A stretch of 39,511 nucleotides of DNA from JACCTH01 sp036556085 (GTDB lineage: Bacteria > Actinomycetota > Acidimicrobiia > Spongiisociales > ZC4RG35), in contig DATBKE010000022.1 in assembly GCA_036556085.1 (NCBI GenBank), positions 1 to 39,511 on the forward strand, given 5' to 3'. Below, piece by piece: positions 1-8,448 of the stretch. Positions within the stretch are counted from its first letter, which is position 1; each line of letters opens with the position of its first letter. The notes beneath the pieces are model-generated. The model saw only the letters and a list, made by a program, of their open reading frames with translations, ran no database searches and was not told the DNA's origin. Made by a program: the position numbers and the translations under genes.

Positions 1-1
1 C

Positions 2-967
2 CGTGCGACGGCGGTCGGCGTCCTCGACCGCCACCAGTCCGATCAAGGTCTAGAGCTTTCGATGCTGGAGTCCCTCGGCTTCTATAGCGACGACTCTTCG
101 TTGGTAGTCACAGTGGCGGAAACGCCCCCAGGGATCGCACCATCGCTGCCCGCACCTGACTCGCGATCCCAGGTTCCCGACATCGATATCGGCGGCTGGC
201 GCCCGCACGCTATCGCTCGATCGAAGCTAGGCGGCGGTCGTCTCTCGAGTACCGCCATCATCGGCCTTTCGGTGACACTCGTCGTGCTCATCGCCATGAT
301 CACCTCACTCCTCCGCGGACCGGCTGAAACCGCCGCCCGCCAAAACAACCAGCTGTCTGATGTCGCCACCGAACTAGTGGGCTCGCTGAGCAGACTGGAT
401 GCAGTCATGGCAGCTCCAACCGGCGAGGTAGCCGCGTCGACGTCACTATTGCTCGATGTCGATCGATCTGCCCGTGATCTGTTCGATGTCGCCGCGGCGC
501 TGCCTGAGGACAACGCCTCGCGCCAGGCTGCCATCGGCGCTGCCCAATCGGCCCTGGCGATGGAGACAGCCTTGGGCGATGCACTCAGCTATCGAGTGAT
601 CCTCCAGCCGCTATGGGATTCACCGGCACTGGCCGGGGTAACCGATTCCACCGAAGCGGCATCGATGATCGCAAACTGGCAAGTCGATCTCGCCGACATG
701 GTCGAGAGCTTTCCCGACAGCCCTCCACTCGATGAGCACATCGCTCAGGTCACGGACTTCGTCGCCGGATTCGACGAGTGGCGCATCAGGTACCTCGATG
801 CACTCACCGCGGGGGATGCAGCCAAGGCGGACGCCGCCGAGGCTGATCTCGAGGGACAGCTCGCCCTCCTGGCTCAGGCGGGAGAGGAGACCCTAGGAGC
901 GGTCTTCGCCGCGGCCGACGCCGAGCGGGGCCGGCTCATCAGAGCCCTCGACTCGCTTCGTGTCTGA
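2..967 (+). CDS. Membrane-anchored protein of unknown function, probably 5'-partial
   Basis: I do not recognise this family. The first ATG is at 62, but the frame stays open to the left edge with no stop, and no good ribosome binding site precedes the ATG, so the true start may lie outside the window. Counted from the ATG (301 residues), there is a Pro-rich segment of about 55 residues, one hydrophobic helix at about 61-84, then an Ala/Asp/Glu-rich, mostly helical domain to the end. This suggests a single-pass membrane protein with the helical part outside, though topology is not certain. The 3' end overlaps the 3' end of nrdR on the other strand by 75 nt. Composition matches the neighbours. 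The gene looks real because its frame has a clear membrane segment and no stop over 960 nt; function unknown. Confidence 0.6.
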   Translation, partial: RATAVGVLDRHQSDQGLELSMLESLGFYSDDSSLVVTVAETPPGIAPSLPAPDSRSQVPDIDIGGWRPHAIARSKLGGGRLSSTAIIGLSVTLVVLIAMITSLLRGPAETAARQNNQLSDVATELVGSLSRLDAVMAAPTGEVAASTSLLLDVDRSARDLFDVAAALPEDNASRQAAIGAAQSALAMETALGDALSYRVILQPLWDSPALAGVTDSTEAASMIANWQVDLADMVESFPDSPPLDEHIAQVTDFVAGFDEWRIRYLDALTAGDAAKADAAEADLEGQLALLAQAGEETLGAVFAAADAERGRLIRALDSLRV

Positions 968-1411
968 GGCGGTCTCCAGGGCCGCCACTTCTCGTCCGAA
1001 GTCCTCGGCGCCTTGGAATTCCTTATAGACCGAGGCAAAACGAAGATAGGCGACCTCATCGAGCACTCGGAGCCGGTCGAGCACCAACCTGCCGAGCTGT
1101 TCCGAAGAAATCGGCCCTGCATGGTTGGCCGCCATCGATTCGAGGTCCTCGAGCAGTTCGGACATCGCACTCATCGGAACCGGACGATCGGCCAGAGCTG
1201 CTTCCACTCCCGTTTGCAGCTTCTCGGGGGCGAACGGCTCCAAGCGGCCGCTTCGCTTCTTCACCAGGAGAACTGGGGCGTTTCGTTCATAGGTAGTGAA
1301 CCGGTGACCGCAAATGCCACAGCTCCGTCGACGCCGAATCGACGAGCCCTGCTCTGCGGGCCGGCTGTCGATGACCCGCGTTTCATCATTTCCGCAGATA
1401 GGACATCGCAC
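893..1411 (-). CDS. nrdR: Transcriptional repressor NrdR
   Basis: NrdR is the ATP/dATP-sensing repressor of ribonucleotide reductase genes. The N-terminal zinc ribbon has C3, C6, C31 and C34 (CPIC and CGIC), followed by RFTTYER, and an ATP-cone domain fills about residues 46-136. I start at GTG 1411 because family members begin with M-R-C-P at this point; the frame is open upstream to a GTG at 1453, but that adds 14 unconserved residues. Product 172 residues, slightly longer than the usual 150 or so because of an acidic tail that is antisense to the gene at the left edge. It lies 54 nt downstream of the LysM gene, the same lexA-LysM-nrdR neighbourhood as in mycobacteria, and is probably cotranscribed with it. 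Confidence 0.93.
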   Translation of the reverse strand: MRCPICGNDETRVIDSRPAEQGSSIRRRRSCGICGHRFTTYERNAPVLLVKKRSGRLEPFAPEKLQTGVEAALADRPVPMSAMSELLEDLESMAANHAGPISSEQLGRLVLDRLRVLDEVAYLRFASVYKEFQGAEDFGREVAALETASDTKRVEGSDEPAPLGVGRGEDRS

Positions 1412-1465
1412 TGACCCAGGGTACCGACGGACGGAAGCTGCGGGCTGGCCCACACTCGCGGCGAT

Positions 1466-1750
1466 CTAGCCGCCAGAAGTCGGCAGCAACAACACCTGAC
1501 CCGGCTTGATGTCGACCGAATCGAGATCGTTTAGCAACTGGATCTCTGAAATCACCGCTCGCGGGTCCCTTCCGGAACCGAGATCGGAGGCAATCCCCCA
1601 GAGGGTGTCCCCAGAGACCACACGATGGGAGCTGGGAGGCGGAGGCGGGGTTTGGGCCGCCACTCTGGTCGAGTAGAGGAGGAAGACCGCGGCCGTGACC
1701 GTGAGGAGGAACAGCAGCTTGAGGGAAAGCGACTGATGGTCTCGGTTCAC
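1466..1750 (-). CDS. Small LysM membrane protein, probable SOS-induced division inhibitor (YneA/DivS/ChiZ-like)
   Basis: The 94-residue product has a short basic N-terminus, one membrane segment at about 8-30, a short Pro linker and a LysM domain (HRVVSGDTLWGIA ... IKPGQVLLLP) at about 42-90. The start is GTG 1750, preceded by a perfect AAGGAGG six nt upstream; the frame is open to 1849, but that region is promoter and LexA boxes. Small LysM membrane proteins divergent from lexA are SOS-controlled cell division inhibitors in Bacillus (YneA), Corynebacterium (DivS) and mycobacteria (Rv2719c/ChiZ). Position, size, domain order and the LexA boxes upstream all fit that role. The inhibitor function is inferred from these, since LysM domains also occur in other cell-wall proteins. 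Confidence 0.8.
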   Translation of the reverse strand: MNRDHQSLSLKLLFLLTVTAAVFLLYSTRVAAQTPPPPPSSHRVVSGDTLWGIASDLGSGRDPRAVISEIQLLNDLDSVDIKPGQVLLLPTSGG

Positions 1751-1802
1751 GGTCTTCCTCCTTGCTCGAATCCGCACACCGTACGGGCAGGGTGTGACAA
1801 AC

Positions 1803-1816
1803 CGAACTGATGTTCG
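1803..1816. promoter_or_regulatory. LexA box 1 in the lexA/LysM intergenic region
   Basis: CGAAC-TGAT-GTTCG, a perfect match to the SOS box CGAAC-N4-GTTCG of Gram-positive bacteria, also symmetrical one base further out. It overlaps the expected start of LysM-gene transcription. Confidence 0.88.
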
Positions 1817-1820
1817 GGAC

Positions 1821-1849
1821 ACCCTATCGAACGACTGTTCGGTTGTCAA
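1821..1849 (-). promoter_or_regulatory. Sigma70-type promoter of the LysM gene
   Basis: Read on the minus strand there is a perfect -35 TTGACA (1849-1844), a 17-nt spacer and a -10 TAGGGT (1826-1821). The middle LexA box (1828-1841) lies wholly within the spacer, and the first box overlaps the expected transcription start near 1814, so bound LexA should block polymerase. The leader to the GTG start would be about 64 nt. Confidence 0.75.
1828..1841. promoter_or_regulatory. LexA box 2 in the lexA/LysM intergenic region
   Basis: CGAAC-GACT-GTTCG, a perfect SOS box 25 bp from box 1, placed between the -35 and -10 hexamers of the minus-strand promoter. Confidence 0.9.
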
Positions 1850-1853
1850 TTAG

Positions 1854-1867
1854 CGAACAGATGTTTG
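1854..1867. promoter_or_regulatory. LexA box 3 in the lexA/LysM intergenic region
   Basis: CGAAC-AGAT-GTTTG, one mismatch from the SOS box, 26 bp from box 2 and 57 nt upstream of the lexA start. It is the box nearest lexA and the likeliest to serve autoregulation. Confidence 0.75.
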
Positions 1868-1923
1868 GTTCTGAGCGAGGAAATGTCTACCCTCGGGAAC
1901 ACGAGTTCGAGAGGAGCAGGAAA

Positions 1924-2550
1924 TTGAAGGACACCACCACCCCCGATTTGACCGGGCGCCAGTCGCAGATTCTGGCCTACATCCAGGACGCGGTGGCCGC
2001 ACGAGGTTATCCGCCGTCAGTCCGTGAGATTGGTGAGGCTCTCCATCTTTCCTCGCCGTCGACAGTCCACTTTCACCTCTCGGCGCTCGTGAAAGCGGGC
2101 TATTTGCGGCGTGACCCCACCAAACCGCGGGCGATCGAGGTCATCGGGGGCGGGCATGAGCGAGAGCCCAGCGTTCGCCAGGTTCCGATCCTCGGTCGAA
2201 TCGCGGCGGGAACTCCGATTCTGGCTGCCGAAGACGTGGAGGATGTCCTCACCCTGCCAACCGCACTGGTCGGTCGGGGCCAGGTCTTCATGCTTCGCAT
2301 CAAGGGCGATTCGATGATCGAGGCCGGCATCCTCGACGGTGATCTGGTGGTAATCGAATCGGGTGCCGATGCCCGTGATGGTGAGATCGTCGCTGCCCTC
2401 ATCGACAAGGAGGAGGCGACGGTCAAAACCCTCCGTCGCAAGGGCGGGAAGGTGATCCTCGAGCCAGCTAACCCCTCGCTCTCGCCTGTGACCTACGACC
2501 GCGGTGTTGACATTATTGGTCGCGTGGTCAGCGTCATTCGATCCCTGTAG
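1924..2550 (+). CDS. lexA: SOS repressor LexA
   Basis: LexA represses DNA damage genes and cleaves itself when stimulated by RecA filaments. Residues 1-70 form the winged helix-turn-helix domain (GRQSQILAYI ... STVHFHLSALV), and the rest is the S24 peptidase domain. The cleavage site is Ala95-Gly96 (GRIAAGTP), the nucleophile Ser130 in KGDSM and the general base Lys168 in ATVK. The start is TTG 1924, seven nt after GAGGAG (1911-1916); the frame is open upstream, but that stretch holds the LexA boxes. Length 208, typical. It is divergent from the LysM gene and its last 17 nt overlap the end of dapF on the other strand. Confidence 0.96.
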   Translation: MKDTTTPDLTGRQSQILAYIQDAVAARGYPPSVREIGEALHLSSPSTVHFHLSALVKAGYLRRDPTKPRAIEVIGGGHEREPSVRQVPILGRIAAGTPILAAEDVEDVLTLPTALVGRGQVFMLRIKGDSMIEAGILDGDLVVIESGADARDGEIVAALIDKEEATVKTLRRKGGKVILEPANPSLSPVTYDRGVDIIGRVVSVIRSL

Positions 2551-3286
2551 GCAGATCAATCACTCCTGTAAAGACGGTGCGAGCCGGACCGGTCAGCCAG
2601 CTCGTTTCCGGTTCGATTTCCACCCGGGCCCGTCCCCCAGCGACGTCGACGTCGACCTGATCGCCCACCAAGCCCAATTGACGGACGACTGCGGTGGCGG
2701 CCACCATGCCGCTCCCACAGGCCAGCGTTTCCCCGACCCCCCGCTCCCAGACCCTCAATCGGATCGACTCCGGCTCGACCGCGACGAAGCCGACGTTCAC
2801 CCCGCCTGGCGTGGCCGCCTCAAGCCGGTGTCCGATTCCGGTCACATCGGACTTCTCGGGATCGTCCACGATCGTGACCGCGTGGGGATTGCCCACCCTG
2901 GCGGCGTGGAACGTGGCTCCTTCCCAGACGAAGCTCTCCCCCACAAACGCCGCTCCGAGTTCGACTCTGGGCTCCGGCCGGGCTTCAACCCGTCTCTCGC
3001 CTACCGCGGTTCTCACCTTGAAACTGTTCGTCGCGGCAAGCTGATGGTCGAATGCGAACCGCGCCACGCATCGGAGCCCATTACCACACATCTCGGCGGC
3101 ACCGCCATCGGCGTTCCAGTAGTCCATCACGACCGTGTCACCGTCTTTTCCTACCCGCAGCACTCCGTCGGCCCCAATGCCGAAATGCCGATCGCAGAGA
3201 AAGCGGACGATTCCGGGTGAGACCTCGACTTCACCCGAGAGAACGACAAAGTCGTTGCCCAAGCCCTCCATCTTCTCGAACCGCAT
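2534..3286 (-). CDS. dapF: Diaminopimelate epimerase
   Basis: DapF interconverts LL- and meso-diaminopimelate in lysine and peptidoglycan synthesis. The two catalytic cysteines are visible: Cys67 in MCGNGLRC and Cys190 in ETLACGSGM. The N-terminal KMEGLGNDF and the N-P-H-A-V segment are also typical. 250 residues, slightly shorter than most. Its ATG shares one base with the miaA stop (TGATG), so it is translationally coupled as the last gene of the rny-miaB-miaA-dapF operon. dapA and dapB, from the same pathway, lie 26-29 kb away in this window. Confidence 0.96.
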   Translation of the reverse strand: MRFEKMEGLGNDFVVLSGEVEVSPGIVRFLCDRHFGIGADGVLRVGKDGDTVVMDYWNADGGAAEMCGNGLRCVARFAFDHQLAATNSFKVRTAVGERRVEARPEPRVELGAAFVGESFVWEGATFHAARVGNPHAVTIVDDPEKSDVTGIGHRLEAATPGGVNVGFVAVEPESIRLRVWERGVGETLACGSGMVAATAVVRQLGLVGDQVDVDVAGGRARVEIEPETSWLTGPARTVFTGVIDLPTGIE

Positions 3287-4173
3287 CAGATCCCCAGTGC
3301 CTCAGCGGCCTGTGCGACCCGACGATCGAGATCGTCCTCCCACCGCTGCCATTTGATACGAGGATCACGTCGGAAATAGGTCCGCTGCCTGCGGGCTAGG
3401 GCGAGCGTGGCGCTTCCTATTTCAGCCCAGCCCTCATCGGAAGAGATCTCGCCGTCCATGGCTTTGATCAATTGCCGATAGCCGATTGCCCCCGACGCTG
3501 TGCGACCGAGCCGATGCCGCAACCGCCGGGCTTCCTCCCACAGACCGGCTTCTCGCATTGAATCGACTCGCCGGGAGATGCGCTCGCTGATGCCCGCACC
3601 TGGATCCAAGCCCACCGCCCGGAACTCGTGTAGCGCTTCATAACGCTTCACCCGTGACCGGTGGGGATGACGCGATCGGGAGGTGGGGGTCTCGCCGGTC
3701 AAGTGAAGAATCTCGAGCGCCCTGAGCACTCGCCTCCGGTTCTTGACATCGACGATCTCGGTCGCTCCCGGGTCGGCCCCCACTAGTGCCCCGACCGGGT
3801 CCTCGACGCTCTCGAGCCGCTCACGCAGCCCTTCGTCGGTGGGCGGGAAGTCGAGCGGATCCACAACTGAGCGAAAGTGGAGTCCCGACCCACCCACGAT
3901 GAAGACTTCGGGGTGTCGATTCATCAGCTGGCGCGCCGTCGACTGGAACTGGGAGACGCTGAATTCGATTTCGGGCTCCACCAGATCGATCATGAGATGA
4001 GGGACGCGTGATTGCTCCTCGGCCGAGGGCTTGGCGGTGCCGATATCCATGCCTCGATAGACCTGCATGCTGTCCACCGAGAGGATCGGAGCCTGGCGTC
4101 GCGCCGCCAGCTCGATCGCCACCTCGCTCTTGCCCGAGGCAGTGGGGCCGAGGATGGCAAAGAGCCGTGTCAG
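3286..4173 (-). CDS. miaA: tRNA dimethylallyltransferase MiaA
   Basis: MiaA transfers the dimethylallyl group to A37 of tRNAs that read UNN codons; the adjacent miaB product then methylthiolates it. The P-loop GPTASGKS lies at residues 9-16 if translation starts at CTG 4173. A GTG at 4122 is the first ordinary start codon, but it would delete the P-loop and so cannot be right. The CTG overlaps the miaB stop (CTGA) and follows GGGGAG with six nt spacing, so a rare CTG start with coupling to miaB is the simplest reading. VDSMQVYRGMDIGTAKPS is the family signature, followed by the swinging domain and a basic C-terminus. Length 295, usual for the family. Confidence 0.92.
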   Translation of the reverse strand: MTRLFAILGPTASGKSEVAIELAARRQAPILSVDSMQVYRGMDIGTAKPSAEEQSRVPHLMIDLVEPEIEFSVSQFQSTARQLMNRHPEVFIVGGSGLHFRSVVDPLDFPPTDEGLRERLESVEDPVGALVGADPGATEIVDVKNRRRVLRALEILHLTGETPTSRSRHPHRSRVKRYEALHEFRAVGLDPGAGISERISRRVDSMREAGLWEEARRLRHRLGRTASGAIGYRQLIKAMDGEISSDEGWAEIGSATLALARRQRTYFRRDPRIKWQRWEDDLDRRVAQAAEALGI

Positions 4174-5555
4174 TTGACTCTCCCCACCAAGTGATGGGGG
4201 GCGGCGCCGATGATGGTCGCCTGGAGCAGCCGGCCCGGCTCGAACCTGCCAGGGATGTGCACGAGCTTGCCGCCCCGCGTTCGCGTCGCGGAAATGGACG
4301 CTTTCTTCTTGGAGGGTCCCTCGGTCAGGACTTCATAGCTACCGCCGACCATCGCCTGATTGGTTTTCAACGATGACTCGTTCTGAATAGCCACCAGGCG
4401 CGCAAATCGATCGGCGACTACATCCTCCGGGATGAACTGATCTTTCATCAATGCCGCCCTAGTGCCGGGACGAGGCGAGAAGATGAACATGAACGCCTGG
4501 TCGAAGCAAGCCTTTTCCACCAAGTCGAGAGTGGCCTGAAAATCGTCTTCCGTCTCCCCCGGAAAGCCGACGATGATGTCCGTGGACACACTGAGGTTGG
4601 AGATGAGCTGGCGTGCCATGTTGAGCTTGTCCCAATACCGCTCGGTGTTGTAGCCGCGATGCATCGCCGCCAGAACCCGGTCTGAACCCGATTGCAGGGG
4701 CAGATGAAGTTGCTCACACACTGCCTCCGTCTCGGCCATCGCCAACGCGACGTCCTGACGAAAGTCGGCCGGGTGCGGGCTGGTGAAGCGAACTCGGGAG
4801 ATGCCCTCGATCGAGCCCACCTGTCGTAGAAGATCGGCGAAGAGCGGGCGGCGGCGGCCATCTCGGGCCAGGTCGCGGCCGTAGGTGTCGACGTTCTGGC
4901 CGAGGAGGGTCACCTCGACGACGCCCTGGCTGGCGAGACCTCTGATCTCCGATAAGACGTCACCCGGTCGCCGGCTTACTTCCTTCCCCCTTACCGAGGG
5001 GACGATGCAAAACGTGCACGTGTTGTTGCAGCCGACCTGGATCGAGACCCAGGCCGAGTGGGCCAACTCGCGCCGAACCGGAAGCGACGAGGGCATCGCT
5101 TCAAGCTCATCGGCGACCTCGGTGACCCCTCCCCAGGCCTCCGCATAATCGATGAGGTCGAGGATCCGATCGAGGTTGTTGGTCCCCATGACGACATCAA
5201 CCCACGGTGCCCGCTCCCGGACGAGATCGCGATCCTTCTGGGCCGCGCACCCACCCACTACCAGCAGTGAGTCGGGCCGGCGGTCCTTCCACTCCTTGAG
5301 TTGGCCGAGGTTGCCGTACAGTCGATTGTCGGCCGCTTCGCGGATCGTGCAGGTGTTGATGAAAAGAACATCAGCGGCCTCGAGATCGGTTGTCGAGGTC
5401 ATTCCGTCGAGGTCGAGCAGACCGGCGATCCGCTCACTGTCGTGCTCGTTCATCTGACATCCGAAAGTGCGGATGTGGTATCGCTTCCCGGTGCGAGTAG
5501 GCATTCGGGACGAGAGCGAGCGTCGCGTGGGCGGGGCGACTGCGACCGTGCTCAT
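4170..5555 (-). CDS. miaB: tRNA-2-methylthio-N6-dimethylallyladenosine synthase MiaB
   Basis: MiaB is a radical SAM methylthiotransferase that adds ms2 to i6A37. The N-terminal MTTase domain has the three cluster cysteines C33 (FGCQMN), C69 (NTCTIR) and C103 (GGCAAQ). The radical SAM core has C176-x3-C180-x2-C183 (CNNTCTFC), and a C-terminal TRAM domain begins near residue 395. CQMN separates it from the RimO paralogue in this window, which has CAKN. ATG 5555 is three nt after the rny stop; a second ATG at 5504 would give a shorter N-terminus closer to the family, and neither has a clear ribosome binding site. Confidence 0.95.
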   Translation of the reverse strand: MSTVAVAPPTRRSLSSRMPTRTGKRYHIRTFGCQMNEHDSERIAGLLDLDGMTSTTDLEAADVLFINTCTIREAADNRLYGNLGQLKEWKDRRPDSLLVVGGCAAQKDRDLVRERAPWVDVVMGTNNLDRILDLIDYAEAWGGVTEVADELEAMPSSLPVRRELAHSAWVSIQVGCNNTCTFCIVPSVRGKEVSRRPGDVLSEIRGLASQGVVEVTLLGQNVDTYGRDLARDGRRRPLFADLLRQVGSIEGISRVRFTSPHPADFRQDVALAMAETEAVCEQLHLPLQSGSDRVLAAMHRGYNTERYWDKLNMARQLISNLSVSTDIIVGFPGETEDDFQATLDLVEKACFDQAFMFIFSPRPGTRAALMKDQFIPEDVVADRFARLVAIQNESSLKTNQAMVGGSYEVLTEGPSKKKASISATRTRGGKLVHIPGRFEPGRLLQATIIGAAPHHLVGRVN

Positions 5556-5558
5556 TTC

Positions 5559-7094
5559 TTAGCGGGCGTGATCGGTGGCACGAAACTCGCGGATCACTGT
5601 TACCTGGATCTGGCCTGGGTACTGGAGATCCTCTTCGAGCTTGCGAGCGATTCTCCGAGCCAGATCCGCCGCCGCCAGGTCGTCGACGTGTCCAGGATCC
5701 ACCACCACCCGCACCTCGCGACCGGCCTGCATGGCAAAGACCTGCTTGACACCAGTGAAGTCGGAGGCAAGCGATTCCAGCTTCTCAAGTCTGCGCACAT
5801 ATGACTCGAGCGCTTCCCTCCTGGCACCGGGCCGGGCCGCAGAAACCGCGTCGGCGGCCTGGACCAGGATGGCGAGAAGACTGCGCGGCTCGACCTCGTT
5901 GTGATGAGCTTCGATGCCATGGACCACGGCCGGGTCTTCTCCGAAGCGTCGCGCGATCTCGGCTCCGATGAGGGCATGGGAGCCCTCAACCTCGTGAGTG
6001 ACAGCCTTGCCGATGTCATGTAGAAGAGCCGATCGCTTGACGCTCCCAGGATCGATGCCGAGCTCGCTCGCCAGCATCGAAGCGACGTGCGCCGACTCGA
6101 CGAGGTGATTGAGCACGTTCTGACCGTAGCTAGAGCGGTACTTGAGCCGACCCAGGAGAACGACCAACTCGGGATGCATCTTGGAGAGGCCCACTTCGAC
6201 CAGGGCCCACTCACCGGCGTCACGCACCGATTGCTCGACTTCGGCTTCGGCCTTCTCGTAGGCCTCTTCGATCGAAGCGGGATGAATCCGCCCGTCGGCC
6301 ACCAGCTTCTCGAGCGTGAGCCGGGCCTTCTCACGGCGGACGGGATCGAATGAGGCCACGGAAACAGATTCCGGAGTGTCGTCGACGATCAGATTCACAC
6401 CGGTGACCGCCTCCAGGGTGCGGATGTTCCGACCTTCTCGACCGATGATCCGGCCCTTCATGTCGTCAGAGGGAAGGGAGACTACGGACACGGTCGATTC
6501 GGTCACAACCTCGCTCGCCAGGCGCTGGATGGCGGTGGCGAGAATGCGGCGCCCGCGCCGATCGGCCTCCTCCCGAGCTTTCGCCTCCAGATCGCGGACC
6601 AGGATCATCGCCTCCCGCCGGGCCTCGTGCTCGACCTGAGCGAGGAGCTCGTCCTTGGCCACTCTGGCATCGATGCCGGCGATGCGTTCCAGCTCCGACC
6701 GGGCGGTCTCCTTCAAAGAAACCAGTTCTTGCTGTCCGGAGGTCACCTCGGTCTCCCGGCCGATGAGAATCTGTTCTCGCTGGGCGAGATTGCCGGCCCG
6801 TTGCTCGAGAGTCTGTTCGCGATGGACCAACCTGGTTTCGACTCCCTCGAGCTCGACCTTGCGGTGCTCGAGAGCCGCCTCCTCCCGTTGTCGATAGGCT
6901 TCGGCTCGCGCCCGGCCCTCCTCGTCGGCGCGAGCGAGAATCTTCTGGGCCTCGATTCGAGCACTGCCAACCGAGTCTTCATCGGAGAGGACGCGCTGGC
7001 GGCCTTCGCTTCGGTTCTTGGCGAGGAGAAAGCCGACGGCACCGGCCAGCAGGACCGCCACTGCGGCGATCGCTGAAATCCACATGGTTTCCAT
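5559..7094 (-). CDS. rny: Ribonuclease Y
   Basis: RNase Y is a membrane-anchored endoribonuclease that initiates mRNA decay. Domains in order: one N-terminal membrane helix (about 5-25), a long charged coiled coil (about 40-195), a KH domain (about 205-270, with GRIIGREGRNI) and an HD domain with H359-D360 in LLHDIGKA and further metal ligands in EAHHNE. 511 residues, as in the family. ATG 7094 follows GGGAAGG with seven nt spacing. It heads the miaB-miaA-dapF operon, close to recA, where actinobacteria often carry recX. RNase J is also encoded in this window, so both decay enzymes are present. Confidence 0.95.
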   Translation of the reverse strand: METMWISAIAAVAVLLAGAVGFLLAKNRSEGRQRVLSDEDSVGSARIEAQKILARADEEGRARAEAYRQREEAALEHRKVELEGVETRLVHREQTLEQRAGNLAQREQILIGRETEVTSGQQELVSLKETARSELERIAGIDARVAKDELLAQVEHEARREAMILVRDLEAKAREEADRRGRRILATAIQRLASEVVTESTVSVVSLPSDDMKGRIIGREGRNIRTLEAVTGVNLIVDDTPESVSVASFDPVRREKARLTLEKLVADGRIHPASIEEAYEKAEAEVEQSVRDAGEWALVEVGLSKMHPELVVLLGRLKYRSSYGQNVLNHLVESAHVASMLASELGIDPGSVKRSALLHDIGKAVTHEVEGSHALIGAEIARRFGEDPAVVHGIEAHHNEVEPRSLLAILVQAADAVSAARPGARREALESYVRRLEKLESLASDFTGVKQVFAMQAGREVRVVVDPGHVDDLAAADLARRIARKLEEDLQYPGQIQVTVIREFRATDHAR

Positions 7095-7262
7095 GGTGCT
7101 GCCTTCCCGGTGAGCACCTACGAAGCCGTCCGACGATCTACGAAATAGACCTAAACGCTGTTAGGGAGATTCCTCGGATGGGGGACGGGCAGACGCTTCA
7201 CGGTTTTTTCAAAGGGTTGGGTTGTTTACTGCGGCCAATCCTAACCGAAGAGCCTCCCAGCA
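7095..7262. other. Intergenic region between recA and rny
   Basis: No gene with recognisable features was found here; in particular there is no recX. A weak inverted repeat, CCTAA-N6-TTAGG (7150-7165), lies about 55 nt upstream of rny. No convincing -35/-10 pair was seen, although a promoter for rny must lie here if recA transcription stops upstream. Confidence 0.4.
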
Positions 7263-7286
7263 CAGAGCGCGAAACCCAGGGCTCTG
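7263..7286 (-). terminator. Weak hairpin after recA
   Basis: CAGAGC and GCTCTG form a 6-bp stem with a 12-nt loop, starting about eight nt after the recA stop. There is no T-tract, so this is at best a weak or Rho-assisted terminator. Confidence 0.3.
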
Positions 7287-7293
7287 GTAGGAG

Positions 7294-8322
<1,029 letters not shown>

Positions 8323-8366
8323 TTTTTCTCCTCGCTTCCTCTTGTCTTCCCATGTCCGTGGAGTCG

Positions 8367-8389
8367 AATGTACGACCTGGCACCGACAA
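8367..8389 (-). promoter_or_regulatory. RecA-NDp (PafBC-type) DNA damage promoter of recA
   Basis: On the minus strand, TTGTCGGTG (8389-8381), an 8-nt spacer and TACATT (8372-8367) match every defined base of the mycobacterial motif TTGTCRGTG-N8-TANNNT. That motif marks LexA-independent, damage-induced promoters driven by PafBC. A start near 8360 would leave a leader of about 38 nt with a good ribosome binding site. The match is seen directly; regulation by PafBC is inferred. Confidence 0.78.
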
Positions 8390-8418
8390 ATAACACCCTT
8401 GTGATCTGCCACCTTACA

Positions 8419-8432
8419 CGAACAACTGTTCG
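8419..8432. promoter_or_regulatory. LexA box upstream of recA
   Basis: CGAAC-AACT-GTTCG on the plus strand, a perfect SOS box 97 nt upstream of the recA start and 30 nt upstream of the RecA-NDp motif. The separation suggests that a second, LexA-controlled promoter starts near this box. Confidence 0.87.
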
Positions 8433-8448
8433 GGGAGCGGGAAGAAGG

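Noticed and set aside
7150..7165. CCTAA-N6-TTAGG inverted repeat upstream of rny
   Set aside because: Arms of only 5 bp and no promoter elements around it; likely chance.
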